Below the pieces are notes generated by a model that was not told the origin of the DNA, did not search any database, and saw only the letters and a list, made by a program, of their open reading frames with translations. Position numbers and translations under genes: made by a program. A stretch of DNA of 64,000 nucleotides from JANYHF01 sp963732765 (GTDB lineage: Bacteria > Pseudomonadota > Alphaproteobacteria > Rhizobiales > Hyphomicrobiaceae): positions 88,978 to 152,977 of the forward strand of contig CAVTAS010000007.1 of the NCBI GenBank assembly GCA_963732765.1, in the 5' to 3' direction. Of this stretch, positions 1 through 8,896 are shown in pieces; position 1 is the first letter of the stretch; each line of letters begins with the position of its first letter.

Positions 1-199
1 AGGTGAACACGTCGCGGGCCGAGAGATACGGGCGCGGGCGCGGCACCGCGATGGCGAATGGCACGTCGGCGAAGGCGTTGAGCGCGGAACGTACTTCGTG
101 CTCGGGCCATTTCGCTGCTGCGAGCGCTTTGGAAATATCGTCGCGCGGGATTTTGGCCTCCAGCGCGCGGCGGACGAAATCGATGATGTCGGTGGTCAT
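1..199 (-). CDS. DUF5671-like protein, N-terminal fragment (runs off left edge)
   Basis: The reverse strand from the ATG at 199 is open to the window edge and gives 66 residues starting MTTDIIDFVRRALEAK and ending in ...PRPYLSARDVFT. The helical start followed by an ARDVF segment just before an expected membrane region resembles the beginning of DUF5671 membrane proteins. The rest of the gene lies outside the window, so the family call rests on this short N-terminus. A purine-rich stretch upstream of the ATG is compatible with a ribosome binding site. Confidence 0.6.
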   Translation of the reverse strand, partial: MTTDIIDFVRRALEAKIPRDDISKALAAAKWPEHEVRSALNAFADVPFAIAVPRPRPYLSARDVFT

Positions 200-253
200 G
201 GAAGGCTCGCGGGCAGGGATGTGGGGATTTATGAGAGTACACAATCGTAGCAC

Positions 254-2065
254 TTATAGGGCGGGCTGAACTTCCCTCGCCTCCTGCAGTGCAGAGTGAG
301 AGGGCAAGCCACCTACGCCCCCGCCTTCGCGGAACTGCATCGCCGCCAGCCGTGCATATAGCCCACCGGCCCTGCTCAACACCTCGTGCGTGCCGACTTC
401 GACGATCCGTCCCGCCTCCATCACCAGGATGCGGTCGGCGCGCTGGATGGTAGCCAGTCGGTGCGCAATCACCAGCGTTGTCCGCCCTTGCATGGCACCG
501 GCCAGGCCCTTCTGCACCTCGGCCTCGCTCTCGGCATCGAGCGCGCTGGTGGCCTCGTCCAAGAGCAAGATCTTGGCATTGCGCAGCACAGCGCGCGCAA
601 CCGCGATGCGCTGGCGCTGGCCGCCCGAGAGCGTGACGCCGCGCTCGCCGACCAGGGTTGCGTAGCCTTGCGGCAGCGCCTCGATGAAACCGTCGGCGTT
701 GGCCGTGCGCGCGGCGGCGGCGATGGTGGCTTGCGACGCGTCCGGCGTTCCGTAGGCGATATTGGCCGCCACCGTATCGGCGAACATGGTCACGTCCTGC
801 GGCACCAGCGCGAGGCGGCGGCGCACCTCGGCCAGGTCAGCTTCCACAACCGGTACGCCATCGATCAGCACCGATCCCTGGGTCGCGTCGTGGAAGCGCA
901 AGATGAGGTTGAACAGCGTGCTCTTGCCCGCCCCTGACGGCCCGACCACGGCGATGGTCTCGCCCGGCGCGGCCTTGAACGACACCGTGTCCAGCGTTGC
1001 CGCATCGGGCCGGGACGGGTAACGGAAACTGACGTCGCGGAATTCCACCCTGCCCTGGGCTGGAACGGGAAGCGGCTTGGGATGAGCAGGCGAGGCGATT
1101 TCCGGCGTCAGCGCCATCAGCTCGTTCAGCCGCCCCGCCGCGCCGGCCGCCTGCTGTACCTCGCCGTAGACCTCCGAAAGCTCGCCGAGCGCGCCAGCCG
1201 CGAACACGGCATAGAGCACGAACTGCACCAGACTGCCGGCCGACATCTCTTGCGCCAGCACCGCCGTCGCGCCGTACCACAACACGCCGACCACCGAAGA
1301 GAACACCAGCGCCATGGCCACGGCTGTCAGTGTCGCGCGCGCCCACAGCCGCTTGCGCGCCGCGTCGAACGCCGCTTCGATCAAATCTGCAAAGCGCTTG
1401 CCCGCCGGCCCCTCGTTGGTGAAGGCCTGCAGTGTGCGGATACCCATCAGGCTCTCGCCGGCATGGGCCGCGGCGGTGGCCAGTTGGTCCTGCGCGCTCT
1501 TGGTCAGCTTGCGCACACCGCGCCCCGATATCACCAGCGGCAACACGATCACCGGAATGACCACCAGCACCATCAGGCTGAGTTTGGTGCTGGTGAGGAA
1601 CATCATGACGAAGGCGGCAACCAGCATCAGCAGATTGCGTAGCGTCTGCGAGATGGCGGTTGAGACGGCAGAGCGGATCAGGCCGGTATCGGCGGTGAGG
1701 CGGGAGAGCAATTCGCCGGTCTGGGTGGTCTCGTAGAAGCCCTGGCCGAGTGTCAGGACATGCGCGAACACGTCCTTCTGCAGATCAGCGACTACGCGCT
1801 CGCCCAGCCAGCTGACACAATAGTAGCGCGTGGCGCTGGCCATCGCGAGCAGCACGCCGACCCCGATCATACTGAGAAAGTACCGGTTCACCGAGCCGGT
1901 ATCGGCCCCGGTAAAGCCCTGATCGACAATATTGCGCACCCCCACCGGCACCAGCACCATGCTGGTGGAGGCGACGACGAGCGCGATCAACGCCAGCAGC
2001 GCGACGCGCTTGTAACGCAGCACATAAGGCGCGAGCCAGAACAAGGGGCTGAGCGTGGAAGACAT
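254..2065 (-). CDS. MsbA-like ABC exporter, fused permease and ATPase
   Basis: This 603-residue half-transporter has an N-terminal six-helix membrane domain (about residues 15-310) and a C-terminal nucleotide-binding domain. Walker A GPSGAGKS is at 375-382, the signature LSGGQ at 479-483 and Walker B ILLLDE at 499-504. The architecture is that of homodimeric lipid or drug exporters of the MsbA-related type common in alphaproteobacteria; the substrate cannot be read from sequence. The ATG at 2065 directly precedes the membrane domain. It lies upstream of the DUF5671 fragment on the same strand and is divergent from the DUF3617 gene. The frame is intact. Confidence 0.9.
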   Translation of the reverse strand: MSSTLSPLFWLAPYVLRYKRVALLALIALVVASTSMVLVPVGVRNIVDQGFTGADTGSVNRYFLSMIGVGVLLAMASATRYYCVSWLGERVVADLQKDVFAHVLTLGQGFYETTQTGELLSRLTADTGLIRSAVSTAISQTLRNLLMLVAAFVMMFLTSTKLSLMVLVVIPVIVLPLVISGRGVRKLTKSAQDQLATAAAHAGESLMGIRTLQAFTNEGPAGKRFADLIEAAFDAARKRLWARATLTAVAMALVFSSVVGVLWYGATAVLAQEMSAGSLVQFVLYAVFAAGALGELSEVYGEVQQAAGAAGRLNELMALTPEIASPAHPKPLPVPAQGRVEFRDVSFRYPSRPDAATLDTVSFKAAPGETIAVVGPSGAGKSTLFNLILRFHDATQGSVLIDGVPVVEADLAEVRRRLALVPQDVTMFADTVAANIAYGTPDASQATIAAAARTANADGFIEALPQGYATLVGERGVTLSGGQRQRIAVARAVLRNAKILLLDEATSALDAESEAEVQKGLAGAMQGRTTLVIAHRLATIQRADRILVMEAGRIVEVGTHEVLSRAGGLYARLAAMQFREGGGVGGLPSHSALQEAREVQPAL

Positions 2066-2257
2066 TGGAGACTTTCGTTGGCCCGGCGTGGCCGCCGGGT
2101 GGAGCCAACAGACCTAGCGCTGGTTTTGGGGGTGATAGCAGCATCATCAGGAACCCACAGGCAACGGCTTGTGGGTTATCTGCAATTCGAGTGTCCTTGC
2201 GTTATTCTGCTGACGCTATAAGGCATTGTGTCATTGCAACTCATGCCGGACGTTCAC

Positions 2258-2770
2258 ATGGCTGCCTCGCGTTGGATCGCAAGTATAGTCTGCCTCGCAC
2301 TCGTCGATGCTGCGCCCGCTTTGGGTGCAGACACCTTCCAGGTGCCTGCGCGGCGGGCGGGTTGCTGGGAGCATACAACAGTCCAGGGCCTGTTCGGCAA
2401 GGCCGGGGTTGACGGCAGCACATACGAATGCATCGACGCGGCGTCGGAGCAGGCGCGCTTGCAAGCACAGCCGGCCGTCGAAGGCAACTGCAGCCAGGGG
2501 CCCGTTCCCGGCACCAGTTTGGCTTGGGACCAAATCTGCACTGACGGCGCTACCACAGCCAAAATGCGCATGGAAGTCTCGGGCGATTTCCAATCGGCCT
2601 ATTCCATGAGCATCGTCAGCCGTACCACGCGGCCAGGCGCCGCCCCGCGGGTGTCTAAGGTGGTTGCCAATGCCAAGTGGATTTCTAGCGCCTGCCCGGC
2701 CCCTCTGGCGCCCGGCAGCTGGCTTGTCCTGGGCGGTTTTGCCTGCACGCCTGACGGCTCGGGGAACTAG
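2258..2770 (+). CDS. DUF3617-like periplasmic protein
   Basis: The protein starts MAASRWIASIVCLALVDA and has a signal peptide ending near ALGA, so it is probably periplasmic. The mature part has the GCWEHTT opening and several spaced cysteines typical of DUF3617 proteins, which have no known function. An upstream in-frame GTG at 2228 exists, but the ATG at 2258 gives the better signal peptide. Its stop codon overlaps the stop of the convergent potassium channel gene by two bases. The family assignment is from general pattern and is moderately sure. Confidence 0.65.
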   Translation: MAASRWIASIVCLALVDAAPALGADTFQVPARRAGCWEHTTVQGLFGKAGVDGSTYECIDAASEQARLQAQPAVEGNCSQGPVPGTSLAWDQICTDGATTAKMRMEVSGDFQSAYSMSIVSRTTRPGAAPRVSKVVANAKWISSACPAPLAPGSWLVLGGFACTPDGSGN

Positions 2771-3657
2771 ACATCTTCCGGCACAACGTCGTGCATTTTC
2801 GTGAAATCGATATGCGTGCGCCCCTGGTCCAACGTTACCATATCGACGTAGCGGTGCCGCCAGGCGATGTCGCCGTGCGCATAGGTCATGCGCGCCTTGA
2901 GCTCCTGGGTGGATTGATCGTCGTATCCTGTGACCGTTAGCAGCAGCAGCAAATCCTGCGCTGCAAGGCCTTCGGCATCCGCGCCAAACAGCGGGCTCTG
3001 CGCGTCGATTTTGTGAAAGATGGTCCAGCTCAGCGCGAAAATCGGATTCTCGCTGCGCTCCAGCTTCAGCTCGGAAAATCGCCGGTAGCGCACCCCTTCG
3101 GCGGTCTGTTCGGTGACCAGCAGCCACAGCCGCGCATTGGCTCCCGTGATGGTATTGCCACGCGCATTCGCCAGACGAAGCATCAATGCCGGGCCGCCAT
3201 CGATGGTCCCGATCACGACTTTCTGCGCGAACAAAAAGCGGGCCTGGGGGCGCGAAAATCGGGCAAAGATCAGCCCGGTCATGACAGCGATCAGGGTCAT
3301 ACCGATGAAAATCTCGACCGTCGCGATGATATGCCCGTAAAACGTCTGCGGGTACATATTGCCATAGCCGACCGTGGCGAGCGTCTCGACGCTGAAGAAG
3401 AACAGATCGAGCAGGTTGCCGGCGCGTGCGTTGCTGACGGGGCTGTCGCCAAGCCAGTAGAAAATCGCGAACAGTAGGTTCAGCCCGAGGAAGATGCTCA
3501 GCGTACTGGCAAAGAACACGCGCCAGCTGGCGGTCATGGCCCGGTGATGGAAGTCGCTCCAGGCCTGCGTGGTCAGCCCCTGGGTTACGATCTCGCGCCC
3601 ACCGAGACTGATCCGCCTTATCCGGGCCCCCAACCACCGCTTCCTGCCGTCCGCCAT
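2767..3657 (-). CDS. KirBac-type inward-rectifier K+ channel
   Basis: About 296 residues from the ATG at 3657. Two membrane helices (about 46-70 and 105-128) flank a pore loop with the potassium selectivity filter TVGYG at 95-99. The long cytoplasmic C-terminal domain of roughly 165 residues is the immunoglobulin-like domain typical of bacterial Kir channels and is absent from simple two-helix channels. A longer in-frame extension upstream to 3735 is not needed by the family. The gene stands alone and converges on the DUF3617 gene. The frame is intact. Confidence 0.9.
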   Translation of the reverse strand: MADGRKRWLGARIRRISLGGREIVTQGLTTQAWSDFHHRAMTASWRVFFASTLSIFLGLNLLFAIFYWLGDSPVSNARAGNLLDLFFFSVETLATVGYGNMYPQTFYGHIIATVEIFIGMTLIAVMTGLIFARFSRPQARFLFAQKVVIGTIDGGPALMLRLANARGNTITGANARLWLLVTEQTAEGVRYRRFSELKLERSENPIFALSWTIFHKIDAQSPLFGADAEGLAAQDLLLLLTVTGYDDQSTQELKARMTYAHGDIAWRHRYVDMVTLDQGRTHIDFTKMHDVVPEDV

Positions 3658-3872
3658 TGCGCCCCTCCAACATTGTACCATTTCGAGCATAGCCCGCCCG
3701 GCGGCCCGGTCGCAGCCTACCCATATGGCGAGCATTTCGCTCTCGGGGCCGCAAGTCGCGGATTCTAATCTTCACAGAACCGACATGGCCGTATAGTATG
3801 GCGCATGAGATAGGGTGATGGTGCGAATCACGCTGGGACGAGCCGAGGCAACAACCTTAGGGTCAAGCTGAC

Positions 3873-4439
3873 GTGACAGCCGCAGCCGTTTACAGATCCC
3901 CGGAGACCTTCCCGGCGTTGGTGCTCAACGCCGATTTCCGGCCCTTGAGCTATTACCCGCTCTCGCTGTGGAGCTGGCAGGATACGGTGAAAGCCGTATT
4001 CCTGGACCGTGTCAACATCGTCTCAGAGTACGAGCGCGAGGTCAAAAGCACCAGCTTTTCCATGCGGTTGCCGAGTGTGGTCTCGCTCAAGAGCTACGTC
4101 CGCCCCGCGCGCTACCCGGCTTTCACCCGGTTCAACGTCTTCCTGCGCGACCGCTTCAGTTGCCAGTATTGCGGCCATCCCGGCGACCTTACGTTCGATC
4201 ACGTCATTCCGCGCTCCAAGGGCGGCATGACGCGCTGGGACAACGTCGTCACGGCCTGCGCGCCCTGCAACCTGAAAAAGGGCGGGATGATGCCGCGCGA
4301 GGCCAGGATGCATCCGTACCACGAGCCGCACCGCCCGACCGTGCACGAGCTGCACCGCAATGGCCGGTTGTTCCCGCCGAACTATCTGCACACGTCGTGG
4401 CTCGACTATCTCTACTGGGATACCGAGCTGGAGCCGTAG
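3873..4439 (+). CDS. HNH endonuclease family protein
   Basis: This 188-residue protein starts at a GTG and carries a zinc-stabilised HNH domain: paired cysteines CQYC at 97-100, the catalytic DH at 109-110, N124, and a second pair CAPC at 129-132. The N-terminal ALVLNADFRPLSYYPLSLW segment belongs to the widely conserved alphaproteobacterial chromosomal HNH protein rather than to a phage or restriction enzyme. Its cellular role is not established. The gene is intact and monocistronic. Confidence 0.88.
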   Translation: MTAAAVYRSPETFPALVLNADFRPLSYYPLSLWSWQDTVKAVFLDRVNIVSEYEREVKSTSFSMRLPSVVSLKSYVRPARYPAFTRFNVFLRDRFSCQYCGHPGDLTFDHVIPRSKGGMTRWDNVVTACAPCNLKKGGMMPREARMHPYHEPHRPTVHELHRNGRLFPPNYLHTSWLDYLYWDTELEP

Positions 4440-4474
4440 GCTTGCCAAGACGTAATATGTTGGCATGGGCCAAC

Positions 4475-4868
4475 TTACGTCGAGCGGTTCCGATTCGCGA
4501 GCAACGGAAACGCAGCATCAATTTCCTTCGCCAAGTGATATACTTCGTCAAAGTCCGAGACTCGAATTCGGTTCAAACTCCAATAACGGCCATGAGCAAG
4601 CCAATGGCGATAGTTCAGGGTTTCGTTGAGTTGGTTGGCCAGGGGATGCAGCTTCAATGGATGTCAATAAGTTGAGGCATGAGAGGGTCTCGGACTCCTT
4701 CAACCGGGATGCTCGTTCTGTATCCAGCTGATCCTGCGAATAATCGAGAAACCGCTTGTCTGGCTTGGCGGCGAAATAGAACAGCAGTGCCCGCCTTACG
4801 ACCTCATGATGCTCCCGGATATCTTCAAATGCCAAATGTAGGTCCGAAAACTGGACCCTCTTAGGCAT
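4475..4868 (-). pseudogene. HEPN-like protein, frameshifted and probably internally deleted
   Basis: Two frames make one protein. Residues 1-72 (MPKRVQFSDLHLAFEDIREH...) end near position 4656, and the reading resumes one frame over as ...NETLNYRHWLAHGRYW... down to 4475. The RHWLAH stretch fits the R-x4-H motif of HEPN RNases, and related proteins end in a similar YRHWLAHGRYW block. From memory of the family, about 40 residues are missing between the two parts, so this looks like a deletion rather than only a base-call error. It overlaps the upstream unknown gene by 8 bp. Base composition is lower in GC than the flanks. Confidence 0.55.
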
Positions 4869-5424
4869 TCGCCACTTCCATGACGGCGGACAGGAATGAG
4901 TTGCGCGTCAGGCTATCATACCGTCGTTCAGGGGCATGCGCAGAAAACTTCCAAGCCAAATCCACACCCTTCGCCGACGGCAATGGTGTCGGGATATCAC
5001 TGAGTTCTTGATAAACTTTAAGGTTTGTACTTGGGCGGTCGAGCTTTTTGTCAACGCGCACGATCTTCGCGGTCCCGCCAGGTCCAACGAGATCGACACG
5101 CCCCATGGCGCCAATAATCAAGCGGCCGATTGGTTCTAAAGTAACTTCCTTCAAGCCAATCTTAAGTTTCATGCGCCGTGTTTCATACGCGCCAATGATG
5201 TCTTCGCTCACCTTCAAGGGGCGGAAGGAAACCTCGATGTCGCCTCGCTTTGCATAACTGGCGATGAAGCCCTCAACCTGTGCATATAGATCGTCAATCG
5301 CAGCGATCCAGTCACGGCGACATTTCTCAGCATCGAAGCTGCCGGCTCTTGAAGCCTGCTCCTTTTGCTGCTTTACAAATCGTCGAATGCGGCGTGGGAC
5401 ATTCACAAAGGATACGCTGGACAA
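4861..5424 (-). CDS. Unknown protein paired with HEPN-like gene
   Basis: The protein has 187 residues from a TTG at 5424; a GTG at 5406 is an alternative start. It begins with a basic helical segment (NVPRRIRRFVKQQKEQA) and continues with a mixed, soluble domain containing GRLIIGAMGRVDLVGPGG. No family is recognised. The stop overlaps the start of the HEPN-like frame by 8 bp, so the two are translationally coupled and may once have formed a toxin-antitoxin or abortive-infection pair, with this gene as the partner. Lower GC than the neighbours suggests transfer. Confidence 0.6.
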   Translation of the reverse strand: MSSVSFVNVPRRIRRFVKQQKEQASRAGSFDAEKCRRDWIAAIDDLYAQVEGFIASYAKRGDIEVSFRPLKVSEDIIGAYETRRMKLKIGLKEVTLEPIGRLIIGAMGRVDLVGPGGTAKIVRVDKKLDRPSTNLKVYQELSDIPTPLPSAKGVDLAWKFSAHAPERRYDSLTRNSFLSAVMEVANA

Positions 5425-5454
5425 CGTACTCCTGGCAAGGTGCGCCCAAGCCCC

Positions 5455-6576
5455 TCAGTTCGCCGCCGCCTTGGCAGGCACCGCCGGTGCATTGGCTGCT
5501 GTCGGCTTCAGCTTCACGGCCGGTGTCTTGGCCGCCGGCTTCGTGTCCGTCGCCGCCGGCGCCACCTTGGCCGCATCCGGTTTGGCGTCCTTGACTACCT
5601 TCGGTCCCTTGCCAGCTTTAGCCCGCTTCTCGGCCCGCGCCTTTGACCGCTCCACTGCTTTGGCCTTGGCCGTGTCATGGGCCACGCAGCTCGATACCTG
5701 ATCGCGAACTTTGATCACAATGGCGGTATCTGTGGGCGCGCCCTGCACAGTCTCGACCGTGGCCGGATTGAACAGCGTCCTCCACAGATAGTTCTGGAAA
5801 CCGAAATCCAGCATCGCGGCGGCGCGCACATTGCGGCTGGCCGACGAGGCCTCGCCCAGCACCACCGCCACCAGCCGGTGCCCGTCCCGCGTCGCCGAGG
5901 CGACGATGTTGTAGCCGGAATCGCAGATGAAGCCGGTCTTCATACCGTCGGCGCCGTCATAGGTTTTCAGCAGCGTGTTGTGCGTTTCGACGTCTTTGGC
6001 ACCGACTTTCACCGAGGCCATTGTGAACAGATAGGCCTGTTCGGGAAAGTCGCGGATCAGCGCTTGGGTCAGGATCGCCAGATCGCGCGCGCTGGTCAGC
6101 TGGCCGTCGTTCGGCAGCCCGCTGGCGTTGGCGTAGCTCGATTTCTTCATGCCCAGCCGTTTGGCCTCGGCGTTCATCAGCTCGGCGAACCCGGCCTCGC
6201 TGCCGCCAATAAACTCGGCGATGGTGATGGCCATGTCGTTGGCCGATTTCACCACCATGGCCTTAATCGCGAGATCAGCAGTGATGGTGTCGCCGACTTT
6301 CAACCCAAGCTTGCTTGGGGGCGCCTTGAACCCAGCCTCGCCGACCGTCAGCTTCTGGTCGAGCTTGAGTTTGCCGTCCTTCAGCGCCTTGAAGGTGACA
6401 TAGGCGGTCATGAGCTTGGTCAGGGAGGCGGGGTGCCAAACCTGGTCCACGTCCTCGGAATAGATGACCGCGCCGGAATTGGCGTCGAACAGGATCGCTG
6501 GGCCTGCCAGGGCCGGGCGCAACAAGGCGAGCACCGCAAGCGCGAGCGTGACTGCAAAACCCACCAGCTTGCGCAT
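5455..6576 (-). CDS. D-alanyl-D-alanine carboxypeptidase (penicillin-binding protein, S11 family)
   Basis: The start at 6576 gives a signal peptide (MRKLVGFAVTLALAVLALLRPALA) and a 373-residue periplasmic enzyme that trims the terminal D-Ala from peptidoglycan stem peptides. The three active-site motifs are present: SLTK at 51-54, SAN at 111-113 and KTG at 213-215. The last 80 residues or so are rich in Lys, Ala and Pro, a low-complexity tail after the catalytic domain and the usual small C-terminal domain. Earlier in-frame codons run back through the tRNA gene and are not the start. The frame is intact. Confidence 0.92.
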   Translation of the reverse strand: MRKLVGFAVTLALAVLALLRPALAGPAILFDANSGAVIYSEDVDQVWHPASLTKLMTAYVTFKALKDGKLKLDQKLTVGEAGFKAPPSKLGLKVGDTITADLAIKAMVVKSANDMAITIAEFIGGSEAGFAELMNAEAKRLGMKKSSYANASGLPNDGQLTSARDLAILTQALIRDFPEQAYLFTMASVKVGAKDVETHNTLLKTYDGADGMKTGFICDSGYNIVASATRDGHRLVAVVLGEASSASRNVRAAAMLDFGFQNYLWRTLFNPATVETVQGAPTDTAIVIKVRDQVSSCVAHDTAKAKAVERSKARAEKRAKAGKGPKVVKDAKPDAAKVAPAATDTKPAAKTPAVKLKPTAANAPAVPAKAAAN

Positions 6577-6646
6577 GCCGTCTCCCACTACTTCGGCAAA
6601 GCCATAACTGCCGGGCCGCTTGTGACGTCCCAAAGCGTCGAAAGAA

Positions 6647-6731
6647 TGGTGCCCCCGGCCCAACTCGAACGGGCACATCCGAAGACAACAGATTTTGAGT
6701 CTGCCGCGTCTACCAATTCCGCCACGGGGGC
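6647..6731 (-). tRNA. tRNA-Leu (CAA anticodon)
   Basis: On the reverse strand the acceptor stem GCCCCCG pairs with CGGGGGC, followed by ACCA at the 3' end, so the CCA is encoded. The anticodon stem GCAGA/TCTGT encloses the loop CTCAAAA, giving anticodon CAA. There is a long variable arm, as expected for a class II leucine tRNA, and the T-loop GTTCGAGT is present. It sits about 70 bp upstream of the carboxypeptidase start, in the same orientation. Confidence 0.95.
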
Positions 6732-6953
6732 AATCAGCCAAGCCGGGCGGGCCAACCTGAGCTGATCGGGAAAAATCTTAGCGTAGGGAACGGGCAGCGT
6801 CCAGAAGCCGATGCGACATGGCAGGGGATGGCTGGCGCGGCAAAATGGGCGTCGGACCGGGGTTTGTGACGGTCGACAGGCATCGACGCCGGGGATGAAT
6901 TTGTGCTTGAGTGTGGCGATCGTGATCACACGCTTGAGAAGGAGCGCCCGATC

Positions 6954-7307
6954 TTGGGCCGCCTGACCACCCACGTCCTGGACACCAGTGCGGGCTTGCC
7001 TGGGCGCGGCATGCGCGTTGAGCTCACCCGCATTGACGGCGCAGCGCGCTCGTTGCTCGCCGATACCGCGACCAACGCCGACGGGCGCTGTGACCAGCCG
7101 CTGCTGGAAGGGGCGACCTTCCGGCCCGGCGTCTACGAGCTTGCGTTTCATGCCGGGGACTATTTCGCTGCCAGTGGCGTGGCGCTGCCCGTCCCGCGCT
7201 TCCTGGATGTGATTGTGATCAGGTTCGGCATATCGTCAGCCGACGCGCATTATCACGTGCCGCTGCTGGTCTCGCCCTACGGCTATTCGACCTACCGGGG
7301 GAGCTGA
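6954..7307 (+). CDS. uraH: 5-hydroxyisourate hydrolase
   Basis: This transthyretin-related enzyme hydrolyses 5-hydroxyisourate, the product of urate oxidation, to OHCU. It ends in the diagnostic C-terminal YRGS and contains the N-terminal LTTHVLD and internal SPYGYSTYRGS motifs. The TTG at 6954 was chosen as start because GAGAAGGAG lies 9 bases upstream and it gives the usual length of 117 residues. The next gene, xdhA, begins 3 bases after the stop, so the two are cotranscribed. No uraD (OHCU decarboxylase) gene is seen nearby. Confidence 0.93.
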   Translation: MGRLTTHVLDTSAGLPGRGMRVELTRIDGAARSLLADTATNADGRCDQPLLEGATFRPGVYELAFHAGDYFAASGVALPVPRFLDVIVIRFGISSADAHYHVPLLVSPYGYSTYRGS

Positions 7308-7309
7308 GT

Positions 7310-8839
7310 TTGGCCGAAACGCGCGACCAAGTGAGTTTTCTGCTGAACGGCGTCCGCCACGACGTTCCTCGCTCCGTGCCGCCGACGCGCACTTTGCTGG
7401 ATTACCTGCGCGAGGATCTGCGGCTGACGGGGACGAAGGAGGGCTGCAACGAGGGGGATTGCGGGGCGTGTACGGTGGTGGTGACCGGCCCCGATGGCGT
7501 GGCGCGCGCCGTGAATGCGTGCATCCAGTTCGTGCCGATGGTGGATGGGCTGTCGGTCACAACGGTGGAAGGGTTGCGCGGCCCCAATGGCGAACTGCAT
7601 CCGGTGCAGCAGGCGATGGTGGACTGCCACGGCTCGCAATGCGGGTTCTGCACGCCAGGTTTCGTGATGAGTTTGTATGCGGCGTATCAGTCGCCGGAAG
7701 ATGCAGTTTCGGAGATTGACGATTTGCTGGCCGGAAACCTCTGCCGTTGCACCGGCTACGGACCGATTGTTGCGGCAGCTAAGCGGGCGTTGGCGGACCC
7801 ATTGCCCACCACAACGACGGTCGAACTCCCCTCTCCCTTGTGGGGAGGGACCGGGGGTGGGGTTCTTGGCAGCCTCGCCATTGAGCATCCAAATGGCAAG
7901 TTCTTCGCCCCCACGACGGTTGACGAACTGGCCAGTCTTTTTGAGACCCATCCACAAGCCACTATCCTTGGAGGTGCAACCGATGTCGGGCTTTGGGTGA
8001 CCAAGCAGCATCGCGACGTGCCGGTCCTGATTTCGACCCAACGGGTGGGCGAACTCAGGCGCTTGGAGCGCCGCAGAGACTGTTTGGTGCTTCATTCCGG
8101 ATGCACTTATTCCGAATGTGAGGTTGACCTCAGTTGGTATTGGCCGGGACTGCAGTACCTGTTCCGCCGTTTAGGTTCGGTGCAGGTGCGCAATAGCGGC
8201 ACTATAGGTGGCAACATTGCAAACGGTTCGCCTATCGGCGACATGGCTCCCGCGTTGATTGCGCTCGGCGCGACAGTAAATCTTCGCAAGGGGGCCGAGC
8301 ATCGAAGCGTGCCGCTAGAAGACTTCTTCATTGACTACGGCAAACAGGATCGCCGCCCGGGTGAGTTCATCGTGAGCCTTTCCATAAAGGGGGACTTCAC
8401 GGGTGACTTCAACGATCACGTCAATTGGCGACTAGCCTGCTATAAGATCTCAAAGCGCTTCGATCAGGATATATCTGCTGTTTGCGGATGCTTCTATCTG
8501 ACCGTCGAGAATGGCACGGTCAGTGCCGCCCGCATCGCCTTCGGCGGCATGGCAAGTACACCCAAGCGCGCTAAAGCCGTCGAAAATGAGTTGATTGGCA
8601 AGCCCTGGACCTTGCAGACAGTTGAGGCAGCCCAGCTTGCGTTCGATATAGACTTCCAGCCGATTTCCGATATGCGCGCCTCGGCGGGGTATCGACGCCA
8701 AGTGGCGAAGAACCTCCTTGTGCGCCACTATCATGAGACCACAGCCGATGTCATGTCGCGTCTTGTTGGCCGAGGTGCACGGATCATGAAAGTTGTCGGG
8801 TCGGATGCAGCCGGCCCGGATGCGGTTGGTTCAGCATGA
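7310..8839 (+). CDS. xdhA: Xanthine dehydrogenase small subunit (Fe-S and FAD)
   Basis: This 509-residue subunit carries electrons from the molybdenum centre to NAD+. The [2Fe-2S] ligands are visible in GCNEGDCGAC (45-54) and in CGFC (111-114) with CRC (145-147); the FAD domain shows ILGGATDVG and IGGNIANGSPIGD. Between the two domains, at about residues 173-186, lies SPLWGGTGGG, which is the translation of a palindromic repeat (7826-7866) inserted in frame in the linker. Translation starts at a TTG just after uraH. The frame is intact. Confidence 0.93.
   Translation: MAETRDQVSFLLNGVRHDVPRSVPPTRTLLDYLREDLRLTGTKEGCNEGDCGACTVVVTGPDGVARAVNACIQFVPMVDGLSVTTVEGLRGPNGELHPVQQAMVDCHGSQCGFCTPGFVMSLYAAYQSPEDAVSEIDDLLAGNLCRCTGYGPIVAAAKRALADPLPTTTTVELPSPLWGGTGGGVLGSLAIEHPNGKFFAPTTVDELASLFETHPQATILGGATDVGLWVTKQHRDVPVLISTQRVGELRRLERRRDCLVLHSGCTYSECEVDLSWYWPGLQYLFRRLGSVQVRNSGTIGGNIANGSPIGDMAPALIALGATVNLRKGAEHRSVPLEDFFIDYGKQDRRPGEFIVSLSIKGDFTGDFNDHVNWRLACYKISKRFDQDISAVCGCFYLTVENGTVSAARIAFGGMASTPKRAKAVENELIGKPWTLQTVEAAQLAFDIDFQPISDMRASAGYRRQVAKNLLVRHYHETTADVMSRLVGRGARIMKVVGSDAAGPDAVGSA
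7826..7866. repeat. REP-like palindrome translated in frame inside xdhA
   Basis: The core CCCCTCTCCCTTGTGGGGAG forms a short hairpin and is followed by a G-rich tail. It is part of the repeat class seen elsewhere in this window (8897-9038, 11696-11865). It adds a Gly- and Pro-rich segment to the linker between the Fe-S and FAD domains, a place that tolerates insertion. Confidence 0.7.
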
Positions 8840-8896
8840 ACAGCGTGAGAAAACCTGATCCAACAATACGCTTCCCACACGCTGCCTGCGCGGCGA

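Noticed and set aside
2231..3775. Long open frame of over 500 codons antisense to the DUF3617 gene and overlapping the K+ channel gene in another frame
   Set aside because: It is Arg-rich and has no family features; it results from the high GC content and is a shadow of the two real genes.
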